DNA of 64,000 bases from Paenibacillus chibensis (GCF_004001045.1 NZ_BIMK01000004.1:186001-250000), one strand, 5' to 3'. Shown: positions 24,423-32,925, counted from the stretch's first letter. Notes: a model not told the origin generated them from the letters alone. Made by a program: numbers and translations.

Positions 24423-24962
24423 CTAACGGCGCCGCCGCCCGCCGCCCTGTTTCCGCAGCTTGTTGACGGCCCGGCCTCCTTGTCCGCCGCCAACCGCCTG
24501 CTGCTGTTTGGTAAAGGGGCTCTCGATGGCAGCATTGGTACCGCCGGTGCTGTATTTGCCGGCGCCGCTTGCGATCTGCGTGGCCGAGGCAGCCCTTTGG
24601 TTCCGCGGGAGCTTCACGACTTGATGGTTTATGATGAATACCGCCTCCTTGCGGCGGCTGCGGTGCCTTTTCCCGGAGGGGGAGGCATGAAGCGGATGGA
24701 GGACTTTTTTATCCAGTATATTTTTGGCTTTGCCGCCGGCTCCGATGCTCTCCTGCTGCTGCGTGAACGGAGACTTGATGGCTGCGTTGCTGCCGGCTGC
24801 ACTGCTGCGACCGGCGCCGCTTGCGATCTGTGTGGTATTAGGCGCATTCGTAAACTGGTCATTAATGACGAACACAAACTTATCGAACTTGCGGAGCGGA
24901 ACCCGCGTCGACATTTGCTTGCCGTCCCTAACCAGCGTGACGATCAGCTCATCTGGATCCAT
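24423..24962 (-). CDS. Unknown basic protein with a tandemly duplicated module
   Basis: 179 aa, ATG preceded by AAAGG. Two similar modules are visible. Residues ~30-70 read 'FVFVINDQF' then 'TQIASGAGRSSAAGSNAAIK' and SPFTQQQ. Residues ~108-155 read 'VFIINHQVV' then 'TQIASGAGKYSTGGTNAAIE' and SPFTKQQQ. The linker and C-terminus are strongly basic (SGKRHRSRRK; KQGGGRRRR). It has no signal peptide or membrane helix. The hydrophobic strand followed by a Gly/Ser/Ala loop hints at a small structural or coat-like protein; the basic tail could bind nucleic acid or polyanion. The family is not recognised. The duplication, at DNA level near 24510-24600 and 24760-24850, supports this strand as the coding one. 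Confidence 0.6.
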   Translation of the reverse strand: MDPDELIVTLVRDGKQMSTRVPLRKFDKFVFVINDQFTNAPNTTQIASGAGRSSAAGSNAAIKSPFTQQQESIGAGGKAKNILDKKVLHPLHASPSGKRHRSRRKEAVFIINHQVVKLPRNQRAASATQIASGAGKYSTGGTNAAIESPFTKQQQAVGGGQGGRAVNKLRKQGGGRRRR

Positions 24963-25248
24963 TACAACACGACCTTTCTTGTAGATTTCATCATGGTGGA
25001 CATATCATTAGTAAATGATGAGATTTCTCAGGCGGTGAGGGTCGCTGCCTTGGCGTATCGAATTTTATGGGACAACAAATGGGAGAGTGCCCCCAGCCTG
25101 GATTTGCAGCCCTGTTATCGCCGGTGGGCTTCATTGACAAATAGCCGGAGAGAACGTATATTCACTAAAAACAACGGCTGCCGCTGCGGCGGGAGTCTGA
25201 CATAGCTAGGTTTTATACATATTTTTTAAGACATCCGAGGTGTGGTTA

Positions 25249-26138
25249 ATGAATGGTTTGATCGGATTGCTATGCTTGATCTGGGGCTTTAACTGGGTGT
25301 TCATGAAGCTGGCGAACGGCGTTTTTCCGCCAGTGCTGTTTGCCGGTTACCGGTTTGCGCTGGGAGCTCTCGTGTTGATAGCGGTGTGCATCGTGAAAAG
25401 GGTGCCGCTCCCCCGGCTGCAGGATTTGAAGTGGTATGTTCTTTGCGGCCTGCTGCAGACGATGTATTTTAATTTGGCCATTCAGTTGTCACTCGAAGAT
25501 TTGAGCGCGGGGCTCACTTCGGTGCTGACTTACAGCATGCCGCTGTGGCTGACCTTGATGGCGCACTTCTGGCTGCCGGGTGAACAGCTACGCGCGCGTA
25601 AATTGCTGGGAATCGTGGTCGGCATCGCCGGATTGTTCGTGGCCATGGATGCGCATTGGAGCGGGAGCACGCCTGCCCTGCTGCTGGCTGTATCCTCGGG
25701 ACTGTCCTGGGCGATAGCCAACCTGCTGGTAAAAAGGAAGCTGGGCCATTGCGACATGCTGCAGTTTACGACATGGCAGATGATTACCGGTGCCGCGGGA
25801 CTGCTGCTATACTCCCTCATGTTCGAGCATGGGGAAAGCCACTGGGGAGTCATGCCTGCGGTATATGTGCTGTTCTCGGGTATTGTCGGCTCGGCGCTGG
25901 CTTTTGTGACCTGTCGAAGGTGGAGGCAAGCAAGGCATCCATCTCACTGCTGCTCGTACCGGTTATCGGGGTGGTATCGGGCGTATTGTTCCTTGATGAG
26001 AAGCTCGGCATGATTACGGTCGGCGGGATTATGCTCGTGTTATTGGGCATCTGGCTCGTGAACGGCAAAAGCCGGACGAAGCATCCGGAGCTGCCGCTGC
26101 AAACGGGTTCGGAGCAGCAGAGCGAGATTATGAAATAA
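25249..26138 (+). pseudogene. DMT-family (EamA) exporter, frameshifted
   Basis: The first frame (ATG 25249 after GAGGTG) encodes an EamA transporter from 'GLIGLLCLIWGFNWVFMKLA' through eight helices to 'VLFSGIVGSALAFVT'. It then loses sense. The missing end (LSKVEASKASISLLLVPVIG ... GIMLVLLGIWLVNG) continues in another frame to 26138. The break lies at about 25908-25916. Family proteins carry a 'xWFxxL' stretch between 'LAFV' and 'SKVEAS' that is shortened here, consistent with a small deletion (net loss of 1 mod 3 bases). Intact, it would be a ten-helix drug/metabolite exporter of ~295 aa. It could be a sequence error, but the missing residues favour a real deletion. Confidence 0.8.
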
Positions 26139-26188
26139 CATCATTCAATCAGTGAAATTAAAAAAACAGGTGAAGGAGCGAATTGCAG

Positions 26189-27163
26189 ATGAAATACCGC
26201 CGATTGGGAAATAGCGGCCTGGAAGTGTCCCTTCTGGGTCTTGGCACAAATGCGTTCGGCAAACGGGCCGATCAGGAAGCGTCCACGAGGATTCTTCATC
26301 AAGCGATCGATCAGGGCATCAATTTTATCGATACGGCCAATATTTATGCCGGCACGGAATCCGAGCGGATTATCGGAGAAGCGTTGAACGGGCGCAGACA
26401 TGAGGTGGTGCTGGCCACCAAGGCGGGGCTGATCCGCGGGGAAGGTCCCAATAGCCGGGGCTCGTCGCGCTTTCATCTGATGCAGGAGCTGGACCAAAGC
26501 CTGAAGCGGCTCAAAACCGATTATGTGGATCTGTACCAGATCCATACGTTCGATCCGAATACCCCGCTTGAAGAGACGCTGCGCACCCTGGATGACATGG
26601 TTCGTGCCGGCAAAGTCCGCTATATCGGCGCTTCCAACTATGCCGCGTGGGAGCTGATGAAGGCGCTGGGAATCAGTGAAGCGAAGGGGTTAAACCGGTA
26701 TGTGTCCACGCAAACGAGCTACTCGCTGGCCGACCGCACGCCGGAGCAGGAATTAGTGCCGATGTGCCTGGACCAGGGCGTGGGTATCATTCCGTATTTC
26801 CCTCTGGCCGGAGGAATCCTGACCGGCAAATACAGCTTCGCCGACCGGGCGCCGCTGCAATCGCGCGCGCAAACGGATCCGAGCTTCAACCGCTTCATAA
26901 ACGACCGGACGCTGACGCTGGGCGAGGAGGTCAGCCGGATTGCTGAGGCATACGGCTGTACGCCGAGCACCCTCTCCATTGCGTGGCTGATGAAGCAACC
27001 GGCTGTTTCGACGGTCATTGTGGGCGCCACCCGGGCCGAGCAGCTGGATGAGAATTTGAAAAGCGTGGAGCTGGACCTGCCCGCCGAGGCGCTGACCCGC
27101 TTGAACGAGGTCAGCGATGCCTTCTTATACGGCAAGCCCTTTGCATCGTATCGCCTGTCTTAA
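26189..27163 (+). CDS. Aldo/keto reductase (YhdN/Kvbeta-like)
   Basis: 324 aa. ATG at 26189 is preferred over a TTG two codons earlier; AAGGAG is 10 bases upstream. TIM-barrel AKR features: 'RRLGNSGLEVSLLGLGTNAF', catalytic Asp/Tyr in 'NFIDTANIYAGTESE', Lys in 'VVLATKAGL', His in 'DLYQIHTFDP', and the NADPH-binding end 'AWLMKQPAVSTVIVGATRAEQLDENLKS'. Cytoplasmic NADPH-dependent carbonyl reductase; the physiological substrate is unknown. It lies about 50 bases after the broken exporter gene and could share its transcript. Confidence 0.9.
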   Translation: MKYRRLGNSGLEVSLLGLGTNAFGKRADQEASTRILHQAIDQGINFIDTANIYAGTESERIIGEALNGRRHEVVLATKAGLIRGEGPNSRGSSRFHLMQELDQSLKRLKTDYVDLYQIHTFDPNTPLEETLRTLDDMVRAGKVRYIGASNYAAWELMKALGISEAKGLNRYVSTQTSYSLADRTPEQELVPMCLDQGVGIIPYFPLAGGILTGKYSFADRAPLQSRAQTDPSFNRFINDRTLTLGEEVSRIAEAYGCTPSTLSIAWLMKQPAVSTVIVGATRAEQLDENLKSVELDLPAEALTRLNEVSDAFLYGKPFASYRLS

Positions 27164-27297
27164 TCTCTGTTCCAGATGCTCCGCTGCTTCGATGTAACCT
27201 GACAAAGGTCACTCCGTAAAGCGCCGCTCCGATGAACGTTCGCCCAGACCCCTGCATAGCATATAGCACGACTTTGCAGCAGGGGAAGGGAGTGACC

Positions 27298-28719
27298 TTG
27301 GAAATGGTCATTCATTTAACGGCCATTCATCACGTATATCTGGCGTTCATCGTGTTCATTATGGCGCTGCTTATTCGGCGGCGGGATACGACGATGATTT
27401 GCGTGGCCGGGATTTTCGCGCTTGGCGTGCTGGCGACAGGCACGCTTAGCGGTTCGGTTTCCGGCATATTCAACTCATTCATTTATGCCACCAAAGAGCT
27501 GATGGGCACGATCATGATCATATCCATTATTGTGGCGATGAGCCGGGTGTTGATCATTACGGGCATCAACGAGGCCATGGTCGCCCCGCTCACACGCTTC
27601 ATACGCACGCCGGCGCTGGCATTCTGGGGCATCGGCATCATTATGATGGTGACGTCCTGGTTTTTCTGGCCCTCGCCGGCGGTTGCCCTGATCGGCGCCG
27701 TGCTGCTTCCGGTAGCGATCCGCGTCGGCCTGCCCGCGCTTGGCGCCGCGATGGCGATGAACCTGTTCGGCCACGGCATTGCGCTCTCGGGCGACTATAT
27801 TATCCAGGGGGCGCCGAAGCTGACGGCCGATGCGGCAGGTCTGCCCGTCACTAGCGTCATGGAAGCGAGCGTGCCGCTCGTCATCGTCATGGGACTCGTG
27901 ACGACTGTAACCGCCTTCTGGATGATGCGCAAGGATATGAAGAACGGAACCTGGAGAGACGGCCTGGTTGCCGTCAAAAGCACGGGCAATGTTCTGGCGG
28001 CAGACGGGGCGGCAGACGAGATCAAGGTCGTATTGCCCTCCAAGATGAAAAAGGGGCTGGCCTTGGTTGTTCTGCTTCTGTTTCTGGCGGACGTGGTTGC
28101 GATGTTCCTGCTAAAGCTACAGGGCGGAGACGCCACCGCGCTTGTTGGCGGCACGGCCGTACTGATCTTGATCGCGGTTTCACTTCTTGCCCACAGAAAT
28201 CAGGGGCTGGAGAAAATCACCACCTACCTGATCGACGGCTTTGTGTTCGGTTTCAAAATTTTCGCTCCGGTCATTCCGATCGCCGCCTTTTTCTATCTTG
28301 GCGATGCGGCGTTTACGGACCTGTTCGGCAAAGTGCTCCCCGAAGCGTCCCATGGCATCGTGAACGACCTTGGGGTCGCGCTGGCGGGCAGCGTGCCGCT
28401 GAACGGTGCGGTGGGCGCGGTGACATCGACCATTACGGGCGCGATTACCGGCCTCGACGGCTCCGGTTTCTCCGGCATCTCGCTCGCAGGCTCCATTGCC
28501 CAGCTGTTCGCGGCAGCGACGCATACGGGCGCGGCGACGTTAACGGCGCTAGGGCAAATCGCCGCGATTTGGGTCGGCGGCGGCACGTTGATTCCGTGGG
28601 CACTGATTCCGGCTGCGGCTATTTGCGGAGTCAGCCCATTCGAGCTGGCTCGCCGCAATTTGAAACCGGTGCTTATCGGGCTTATCGTTACAACCGTCGT
28701 GGCCATCTTCCTGATTTGA
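27298..28719 (+). CDS. Large multi-helix permease, ion-transporter superfamily-like
   Basis: About 473 aa. TTG 27298 (AAGGGAG 5 bases before) or ATG 27304 could be the start. About 12 membrane helices: 'LAFIVFIMALLIRR', 'LMGTIMIISIIVAMSRVLIITG', 'WGIGIIMMVTSWFFWPSPAVALIGAVLLPVA' and 'FKIFAPVIPIAAFFYLGDAAF'. A charged cytoplasmic loop occurs at residues ~210-250 (MRKDMKNGTWRDGL). Duplicated Gly/Pro-rich hairpins ('GAITGLDGSGFSGISLAGSI', 'GLPALGAAMAMNLFGHGIAL') fit the IT superfamily (organic-anion/Na+ carriers). No substrate can be assigned. Strong terminator follows. Confidence 0.75.
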   Translation: MEMVIHLTAIHHVYLAFIVFIMALLIRRRDTTMICVAGIFALGVLATGTLSGSVSGIFNSFIYATKELMGTIMIISIIVAMSRVLIITGINEAMVAPLTRFIRTPALAFWGIGIIMMVTSWFFWPSPAVALIGAVLLPVAIRVGLPALGAAMAMNLFGHGIALSGDYIIQGAPKLTADAAGLPVTSVMEASVPLVIVMGLVTTVTAFWMMRKDMKNGTWRDGLVAVKSTGNVLAADGAADEIKVVLPSKMKKGLALVVLLLFLADVVAMFLLKLQGGDATALVGGTAVLILIAVSLLAHRNQGLEKITTYLIDGFVFGFKIFAPVIPIAAFFYLGDAAFTDLFGKVLPEASHGIVNDLGVALAGSVPLNGAVGAVTSTITGAITGLDGSGFSGISLAGSIAQLFAAATHTGAATLTALGQIAAIWVGGGTLIPWALIPAAAICGVSPFELARRNLKPVLIGLIVTTVVAIFLI

Positions 28720-28742
28720 TCGTGATATCAAACCTGAACGCG

Positions 28743-28783
28743 AAAAAGCACGATTTCAATGCGCGGTTGAAATCGTGCTTTTT
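28743..28783. terminator. Strong bidirectional terminator
   Basis: AAAAAGCACGATTTCAA / TTGAAATCGTGCTTTTT, 17-bp perfect arms; serves the permease gene and the convergent KGG gene. Confidence 0.9.
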
Positions 28784-28813
28784 ATTCTAGATTATGAAGG
28801 CATCTTTCCATAT

Positions 28814-29002
28814 TTAGTTGTTATTACCCCTGGCTTCCCCGCCTTTTCTACCGTTTTCGCGGTAAAAATCCTTGTCATGGTTTTTGGAAGTGGCTTCTCC
28901 GCCCTTTTCGCCGATTTCCTGATAGAATTCTTTGTCATGATTACGTGCCGTTGCTTCTCCGCCTTTGCGACCTGCTTCTTCTCTGGACATTTTGTCTGCC
29001 AT
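28814..29002 (-). CDS. KGG-repeat stress protein (GsiB/Con-10/YciG type)
   Basis: 62 aa, highly hydrophilic and glycine-rich. Three copies of the KGG motif are seen: 'EEAGRKGGEATARNHDKEFY', 'EIGEKGGEATSKNHDKDFY', 'ENGRKGGEARGNN'. This is the stress-induced KGG repeat (PF10685) found in desiccation- and stress-protective proteins such as GsiB, which in Bacillus subtilis is sigma-B dependent. AAAGGGAG precedes the ATG. The sigma-B-like promoter at 29065-29090 fits that regulation. Likely cytoplasmic, intrinsically disordered and abundant under stress or in spores. Confidence 0.9.
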   Translation of the reverse strand: MADKMSREEAGRKGGEATARNHDKEFYQEIGEKGGEATSKNHDKDFYRENGRKGGEARGNNN

Positions 29003-29064
29003 TTTAAATCTCTCCCTTTTAATTGTATTTTTGCAATAATTTGCATCACCGCTACGTTATTTAT

Positions 29065-29090
29065 ATAACCGCGATCGGTGCGTATCAAAC
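29065..29090 (-). promoter_or_regulatory. Sigma-B-like promoter of the KGG stress gene
   Basis: On the minus strand GTTTGA, a 14-base spacer, then GGTTAT; sigma-B consensus is GTTTAA-N12/14-GGGTAT (5 of 6 in each box). It lies about 65 bases before the start codon. Related sigma-F/G-type recognition cannot be excluded since these consensus sequences overlap in part. Confidence 0.55.
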
Positions 29091-29379
29091 AAAAGCTTTG
29101 TTATTTCCTGCTTGAAAATGCTGGGAAGCGTGAATGCTTGGCAGGTGAGCGGTGGGTCCCGGAACCGGTAGTCTTCTATTACCCGTCTGTTCAGAATGCA
29201 ATCGGAAATCGGGGAACGCCTGCCGGCTATCCGGGTTGTGGGCATTTCGAAAAAACAAAGTATCCATTTATTTACATACGAGTTGAAATGGGATTATATT
29301 ATATATGTTGATAACGATGGACGACTTTGCCAGAGCCGGAGGATATACCTAATACACCTGATTAGGAGGTTGGGATATA
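29091..29379. other. Intergenic stretch without a recognisable gene
   Basis: Short frames on both strands here have no ribosome binding site or family resemblance. The sequence from ~29250 is AT-rich and probably holds the promoter of the SRPBCC gene, but no clear boxes were found. Confidence 0.5.
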
Positions 29380-29847
29380 ATGGATTCATTACCTGCAGAA
29401 AAGAAATCCGCAAGCGGCAATGCTATCAAGCCGGTTGGGAAAACGGCGGCGGCCGGATTTCAAATTGGAGTTCGCAGAACGTTAGCGTTATCTGCTCAAG
29501 AAGCGTGGGATCTGCTTGTTTCTGACGAAGGAATGAGATATTGGATCGGCGAGGTGAACGGCTTTAAGATTACACCTGGACAGACATTTGCTTCGAGCGA
29601 AGGCACGACGGGAGAGCTTCGGATTGTCAAGCCGTTGGAGCAGCTGCGGATGAAATGGCAGCGTGCCGGATGGAAGGAGCCCTCGACGCTTCAAATTCGC
29701 ATTTTACCGGCTGCGCAGGGCAGGACAACCATCAGCTTTCATCAGGAGAAGCTGGAGGATATGCAGGCCCGTGAGACCATGAAGCGCTTCTGGGAAGCAG
29801 CCTTGGATGGAATCAGCGAACAGGTGGTACGAATGGGAAACCTATGA
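29380..29847 (+). CDS. SRPBCC (START-like/AHSA1) ligand-binding domain protein
   Basis: 155 aa, AGGAGG before the ATG. After a variable 25-residue N-terminus the fold begins 'FQIGVRRTLALSAQEAWDLLVSDEGMRYWIGEV', typical of AHSA1-type SRPBCC domains, with 'LRIVKPLEQLRMKWQRAGW', 'TLQIRILPAAQGRTTISFHQE' and a C-terminal helix 'ETMKRFWEAALDGISEQV'. These form a hydrophobic cavity for lipids or small molecules; many bacterial members have no known function. Monocistronic with its own terminator. Confidence 0.85.
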   Translation: MDSLPAEKKSASGNAIKPVGKTAAAGFQIGVRRTLALSAQEAWDLLVSDEGMRYWIGEVNGFKITPGQTFASSEGTTGELRIVKPLEQLRMKWQRAGWKEPSTLQIRILPAAQGRTTISFHQEKLEDMQARETMKRFWEAALDGISEQVVRMGNL

Positions 29848-29925
29848 ATCGACTCCGTCATGTGGGCCATAGATTACGCAGCGCTGGCTAAGGGAACATT
29901 TCGGGGGAAGCTAATATAAAAAAGT

Positions 29926-29951
29926 AAACGGACAGCTCCGGCTGTCCGTTT
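29926..29951 (+). terminator. Terminator after the SRPBCC gene
   Basis: AAACGGACAGC / GCTGTCCGTTT stem with a 4-base loop followed by T-rich sequence. Confidence 0.85.
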
Positions 29952-30147
29952 GTTTATGTCAGTATGATGCCGGATTACGGTAGCCCAGGGTGGGCAGGAA
30001 TCATGAACTCTATGATCAATCTGCCGATTTCATAGGTTGGGGGCGAGACTATTTTTCGGTTAAATCTATAAAATTGTGCCGCTGACTCGTACGAGACCTT
30101 AGCAGCATACATATCATATCCTATCAATGTCGAAAGGATGTAGAGCG

Positions 30148-30582
30148 ATGCCTACTTTTGATAGTGTGCTCGTCACGGGAAACCAGACGATTAATCAGGA
30201 TTTGCAGGTCAATGGAAACGAAACGGTTGGGGGAAGCATGCAGGTCAACAATAATCAAACGGTTGCAGGCAGTATGCAGGTGGTCGGCGATCAGTCGGTT
30301 GCCGGGAATCTCGCGGTCGGCGGCCTGATTCTGGCCAATACCGATGCGCTTGTGTTCGGCTCCGTCGATGCCGGCAGCACGATCAACGCCGTCTACAGAT
30401 TGTCGGCGATTTCGCGGTCGACAACTCCTCCCGGCAGTTTTAGCGCCCAGCAGGTACGTTATTATCCAGCCGTCATGGCCGGACAGCCCGGACTCGTTCT
30501 GAATGGCACGGACGGCAACAATTATGTGCTGTTTGTCGATGTCAGCGGCGGCACTCCCAACCTGGGCATCATGAAGGCTTAG
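30148..30582 (+). CDS. Small beta-repeat protein (12-residue repeats), possible surface/spore protein
   Basis: 144 aa from ATG 30148, with AAAGGATG about 8 bases earlier. The N-terminal third is four or five copies of a ~12-residue repeat of the form V-x-G-N-Q-T-V-x-G-S-M-Q ('VTGNQTINQDLQ', 'VNGNETVGGSMQ', 'VNNNQTVAGSMQ', 'VVGDQSVAGNLA'), predicting a small beta-solenoid like those in phage tail spikes or trimeric fibres. The C-terminal domain is 'GSVDAGSTINAVYRLSAISR' and 'VRYYPAVMAGQPGLVLNGTD', beta-rich and without cysteine. There is no signal peptide. It is rich in Asn, Ser and Thr, and its stop overlaps the stop of a convergent glycosyltransferase gene, so it may be a glycosylated coat/exosporium component. 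Inference only. Confidence 0.7.
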   Translation: MPTFDSVLVTGNQTINQDLQVNGNETVGGSMQVNNNQTVAGSMQVVGDQSVAGNLAVGGLILANTDALVFGSVDAGSTINAVYRLSAISRSTTPPGSFSAQQVRYYPAVMAGQPGLVLNGTDGNNYVLFVDVSGGTPNLGIMKA

Positions 30583-31715
30583 GTCGCTTCGATATAGGCT
30601 GGACATTTGGCGGAATGGGGAGCTTCAGCTTTGTCGGCACGGGAAGCAGCTTGGAGGGAATAAAGGCCATTTTCCTCCAAAGCCTGCTTGACCGCTTCCA
30701 GGTAACGGTAGCGATAATGCCGGTCGGGCTCCAGATAAGCGCCCTCTGCCCATTCGTTCCATGCGTTGATAAACAGGAATTCGCTTTGATAGACGGAAGC
30801 TGCCCGGCGGAGCTGCAAGGATAGGTAATGCCGGAACTTATCCGGCGAGGCCCCGATGCAGCTCTGTCCTTTTTCCGCAAGACGCGGCGTATTATCCCAG
30901 TTTACGAAAGCGCCCGGATAAACCATTTCGCCGCCGCGATGGGGCGATCTTCCCAGAACCGACTGCCATACGCCGTCATAATCGACGATCAGATGCTGCG
31001 AGCGCGCTGTTGTTATATAGTTCCACAGGTTTTCGCTATGATGATGTGCAAACGTATAATGGGGCTCGAATTCCACGCTTGCGTCAAACCCCTTTTGCTG
31101 CGGGACGGGAAACCCGCCCAGCGTACGGACAAAATGAATGCCTTCAAGGCCGTTTCCGGCAGCAAGCCTATTCCAGAACTTTAGCATTTCCTCGCAGCGC
31201 GGAATATTCCCGGGACGATAGATCAGAAAAAGAGGCTTTCCATTCACACGGATATACCTTTCATCCTTAAACGCTTCCAGTAGATCATAAAAATGGTGTT
31301 CCCAGTCATGCTCGGTTCCATAATCCTGCGGCTGCAGGATATGCTGGTTCCCGCCGTCCCATTTGCGAGTCCATGCTTCATTAGCCCAAGACAGGCAGAA
31401 AGGGAAATGCGGTTCTCCCAGCCGCAGAACCTGATTGAACGGTTTTTCTAGCAGACGCTTTCCCTTAAACCAGTAATGATAGTAGCAAAACCCGTATATA
31501 CCATAGGCGCGAGCCAAATCAGCCTGCCACTGCCTTGCTTCGCGATCCGTCAGATCGTAGTAATAATCGTCAAGCGGTTCTTTGGGCTGCATATGTCCCC
31601 GGTACAGCGGCCTGCTTTTGCGTGTATTCGTCCATTCCGTAAAGCCTTCTCCCCACCAGCAGTCATTTTCTGGAATCCGGTGAAACTGGGGCAGCAGAAA
31701 TGCGATAAGCTTCAA
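30579..31715 (-). CDS. WbsX-type glycosyltransferase/glycosidase (GH99-like fold)
   Basis: 378 aa from a TTG at 31715, with GGAGGTG 9 bases before it; longer upstream frames overlap the previous gene. Family hallmark phrases of WbsX proteins are 'LIAFLLPQFHRIPENDCWWGEGFTEWTNTRK', 'GIYGFCYYHYWFKGKRLLEKP', 'FCLSWANEAWTRKWDGG' and 'FLFINAWNEWAEGAYLEPD' (each continuous in the protein). WbsX proteins occur in O-antigen, capsule and cell-surface polysaccharide loci and share a GH99-like (beta/alpha)8 barrel; the activity is not settled. It follows the CgeB-like gene by 31 bases, so the two form an operon. Cytoplasmic, no signal peptide. Confidence 0.88.
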   Translation of the reverse strand: MKLIAFLLPQFHRIPENDCWWGEGFTEWTNTRKSRPLYRGHMQPKEPLDDYYYDLTDREARQWQADLARAYGIYGFCYYHYWFKGKRLLEKPFNQVLRLGEPHFPFCLSWANEAWTRKWDGGNQHILQPQDYGTEHDWEHHFYDLLEAFKDERYIRVNGKPLFLIYRPGNIPRCEEMLKFWNRLAAGNGLEGIHFVRTLGGFPVPQQKGFDASVEFEPHYTFAHHHSENLWNYITTARSQHLIVDYDGVWQSVLGRSPHRGGEMVYPGAFVNWDNTPRLAEKGQSCIGASPDKFRHYLSLQLRRAASVYQSEFLFINAWNEWAEGAYLEPDRHYRYRYLEAVKQALEENGLYSLQAASRADKAEAPHSAKCPAYIEAT

Positions 31716-31746
31716 GGCTCTAAGCACCTCCTCTAAGGTTGCGATT

Positions 31747-32925
31747 TCAGCCTCTCTGTAACGGCACGATCCTCTGAAGGAGCTCCATGGCCATATGAAG
31801 CGGTGAGTAGTCATAGCGCGTGCGCCAGAGCGCCCTGCTGGCAATGATTCTCCTGCGGTCAACCTCTTCGGAATAATAAGTCAAACATGAATCCAGCTCG
31901 GCCGCATCCTGAAACGGTATGACGTCTTGGCTTGCCTCCATGTATTTGAAAAGATCGGGGTTTGCCTCCACGAGCTGGAACACACCGCAGGCGGCCGCCT
32001 CAAACACTCGGCGCTGGACAGGCTCCCAGTGGATGATCATATTGGCCCGATTATAGACATCGCGCAAAGGCTCCTTGGAAGAGACGGCAGGAATGAAAGC
32101 GGAATATGGCTCCCAGCCTTTGCCGAGGGCATGCACTTTGAGATCTTGTGAGAAACGCTGAATCAAGCGGATGTATTCTTCATGCAGCTTGCCGGCATTT
32201 CCGATAACCAGCAGATCGCAGCGTTCGGATTCCGTACTCTGTTTGGGCGCAAAGATCTCCGGGTTCGCTGGAAAGGGCAAGTAGTCGGCATGCCTGCATC
32301 CTGCCTGCTTATACGAAGCCAGATGCGAATGATGCTGCGAAAATACATAATTGAAAGCCAGGGCCGTCTGTCTCAGGGAATCGGTGATTCCGTTCTCGTC
32401 ATTCAGCCATATGGCCGATGGGATTTCCGAATGCCGGATCATCTCCAGATCATTGGTGTGAATCGGCTCGGCTCCGCCGATCATCAGCAGGATATCGGGG
32501 CGGAGTTTATGCAGAACGTCGGCGAAACCCTCATAGGCTTTCACGACAAGCAGTTCTTTGACCAAAAGCCTCAACGCATCGGGGATGGATTGTCCTTCCG
32601 CCGGATGTGCAGGTTCGGATAACGGGGTCACGAGCAGGAGCCGCAGGCTTTTATGGGCGAGCCGAGGGATATCCATTCCCGAATCGACCGGATGCGGCGT
32701 TTCTGGCTCCCCCGTCTCCTCTTCAACAGGGTCGCTTGCCGCGGATGGAGGGAGCGGGGAGGCTTCTTCCACAACGAAAGAAGGCCTAGACCTCCGCCGT
32801 TTCTCAATACGGATGGAGGCGGAGCTTTCTGCCTGCGCGGGTGTGCGGGGTACCTCCCTGACAGCCCGTTTCTTCAAGGAGCGGATGACCGGGCGGCGTT
32901 TTGTGGCTCTGTGTTTCTTTTTCAT
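31747..32925 (-). CDS. CgeB-like glycosyltransferase with basic N-terminal extension
   Basis: 392 aa from ATG 32925 (AAAGGGTG upstream). Residues ~1-95 are a very basic then Pro/Glu-rich low-complexity segment (MKKKHRATKRRPVIRSLKKR). The GT-B-like part starts 'LRLLLVTPLSEPAHPAEGQ', with 'LRPDILLMIGGAEPI', 'HADYLPFPANPEIF', 'CDLLVIGNAGKLHEEYIRLI' and the C-terminal donor-site motif 'IIHWEPVQRRVFEAAACGVF', as in CgeB/spore maturation glycosyltransferases. In Bacillus subtilis CgeB acts on the spore crust. Together with the WbsX gene it suggests glycosylation of a surface or spore protein, with the repeat protein at 30148 a candidate substrate by position. Confidence 0.8.
   Translation of the reverse strand: MKKKHRATKRRPVIRSLKKRAVREVPRTPAQAESSASIRIEKRRRSRPSFVVEEASPLPPSAASDPVEEETGEPETPHPVDSGMDIPRLAHKSLRLLLVTPLSEPAHPAEGQSIPDALRLLVKELLVVKAYEGFADVLHKLRPDILLMIGGAEPIHTNDLEMIRHSEIPSAIWLNDENGITDSLRQTALAFNYVFSQHHSHLASYKQAGCRHADYLPFPANPEIFAPKQSTESERCDLLVIGNAGKLHEEYIRLIQRFSQDLKVHALGKGWEPYSAFIPAVSSKEPLRDVYNRANMIIHWEPVQRRVFEAAACGVFQLVEANPDLFKYMEASQDVIPFQDAAELDSCLTYYSEEVDRRRIIASRALWRTRYDYSPLHMAMELLQRIVPLQRG

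Noticed and set aside
24363..25205. A 280-codon plus-strand frame opposite the duplicated-module protein
   Set aside because: The minus-strand protein has a matching internal duplication and a start with a ribosome site; the plus-strand frame has a Cys/Arg/Ala-rich shadow composition.
29078..29311. Short plus-strand frame between the KGG and SRPBCC genes
   Set aside because: No ribosome binding site, Cys/Tyr-rich random composition, and it overlaps the sigma-B-like promoter.
30085..30114. Sigma-K-type promoter before the repeat protein (CATACATAT near 30106)
   Set aside because: No AC-type -35 element at a suitable distance.
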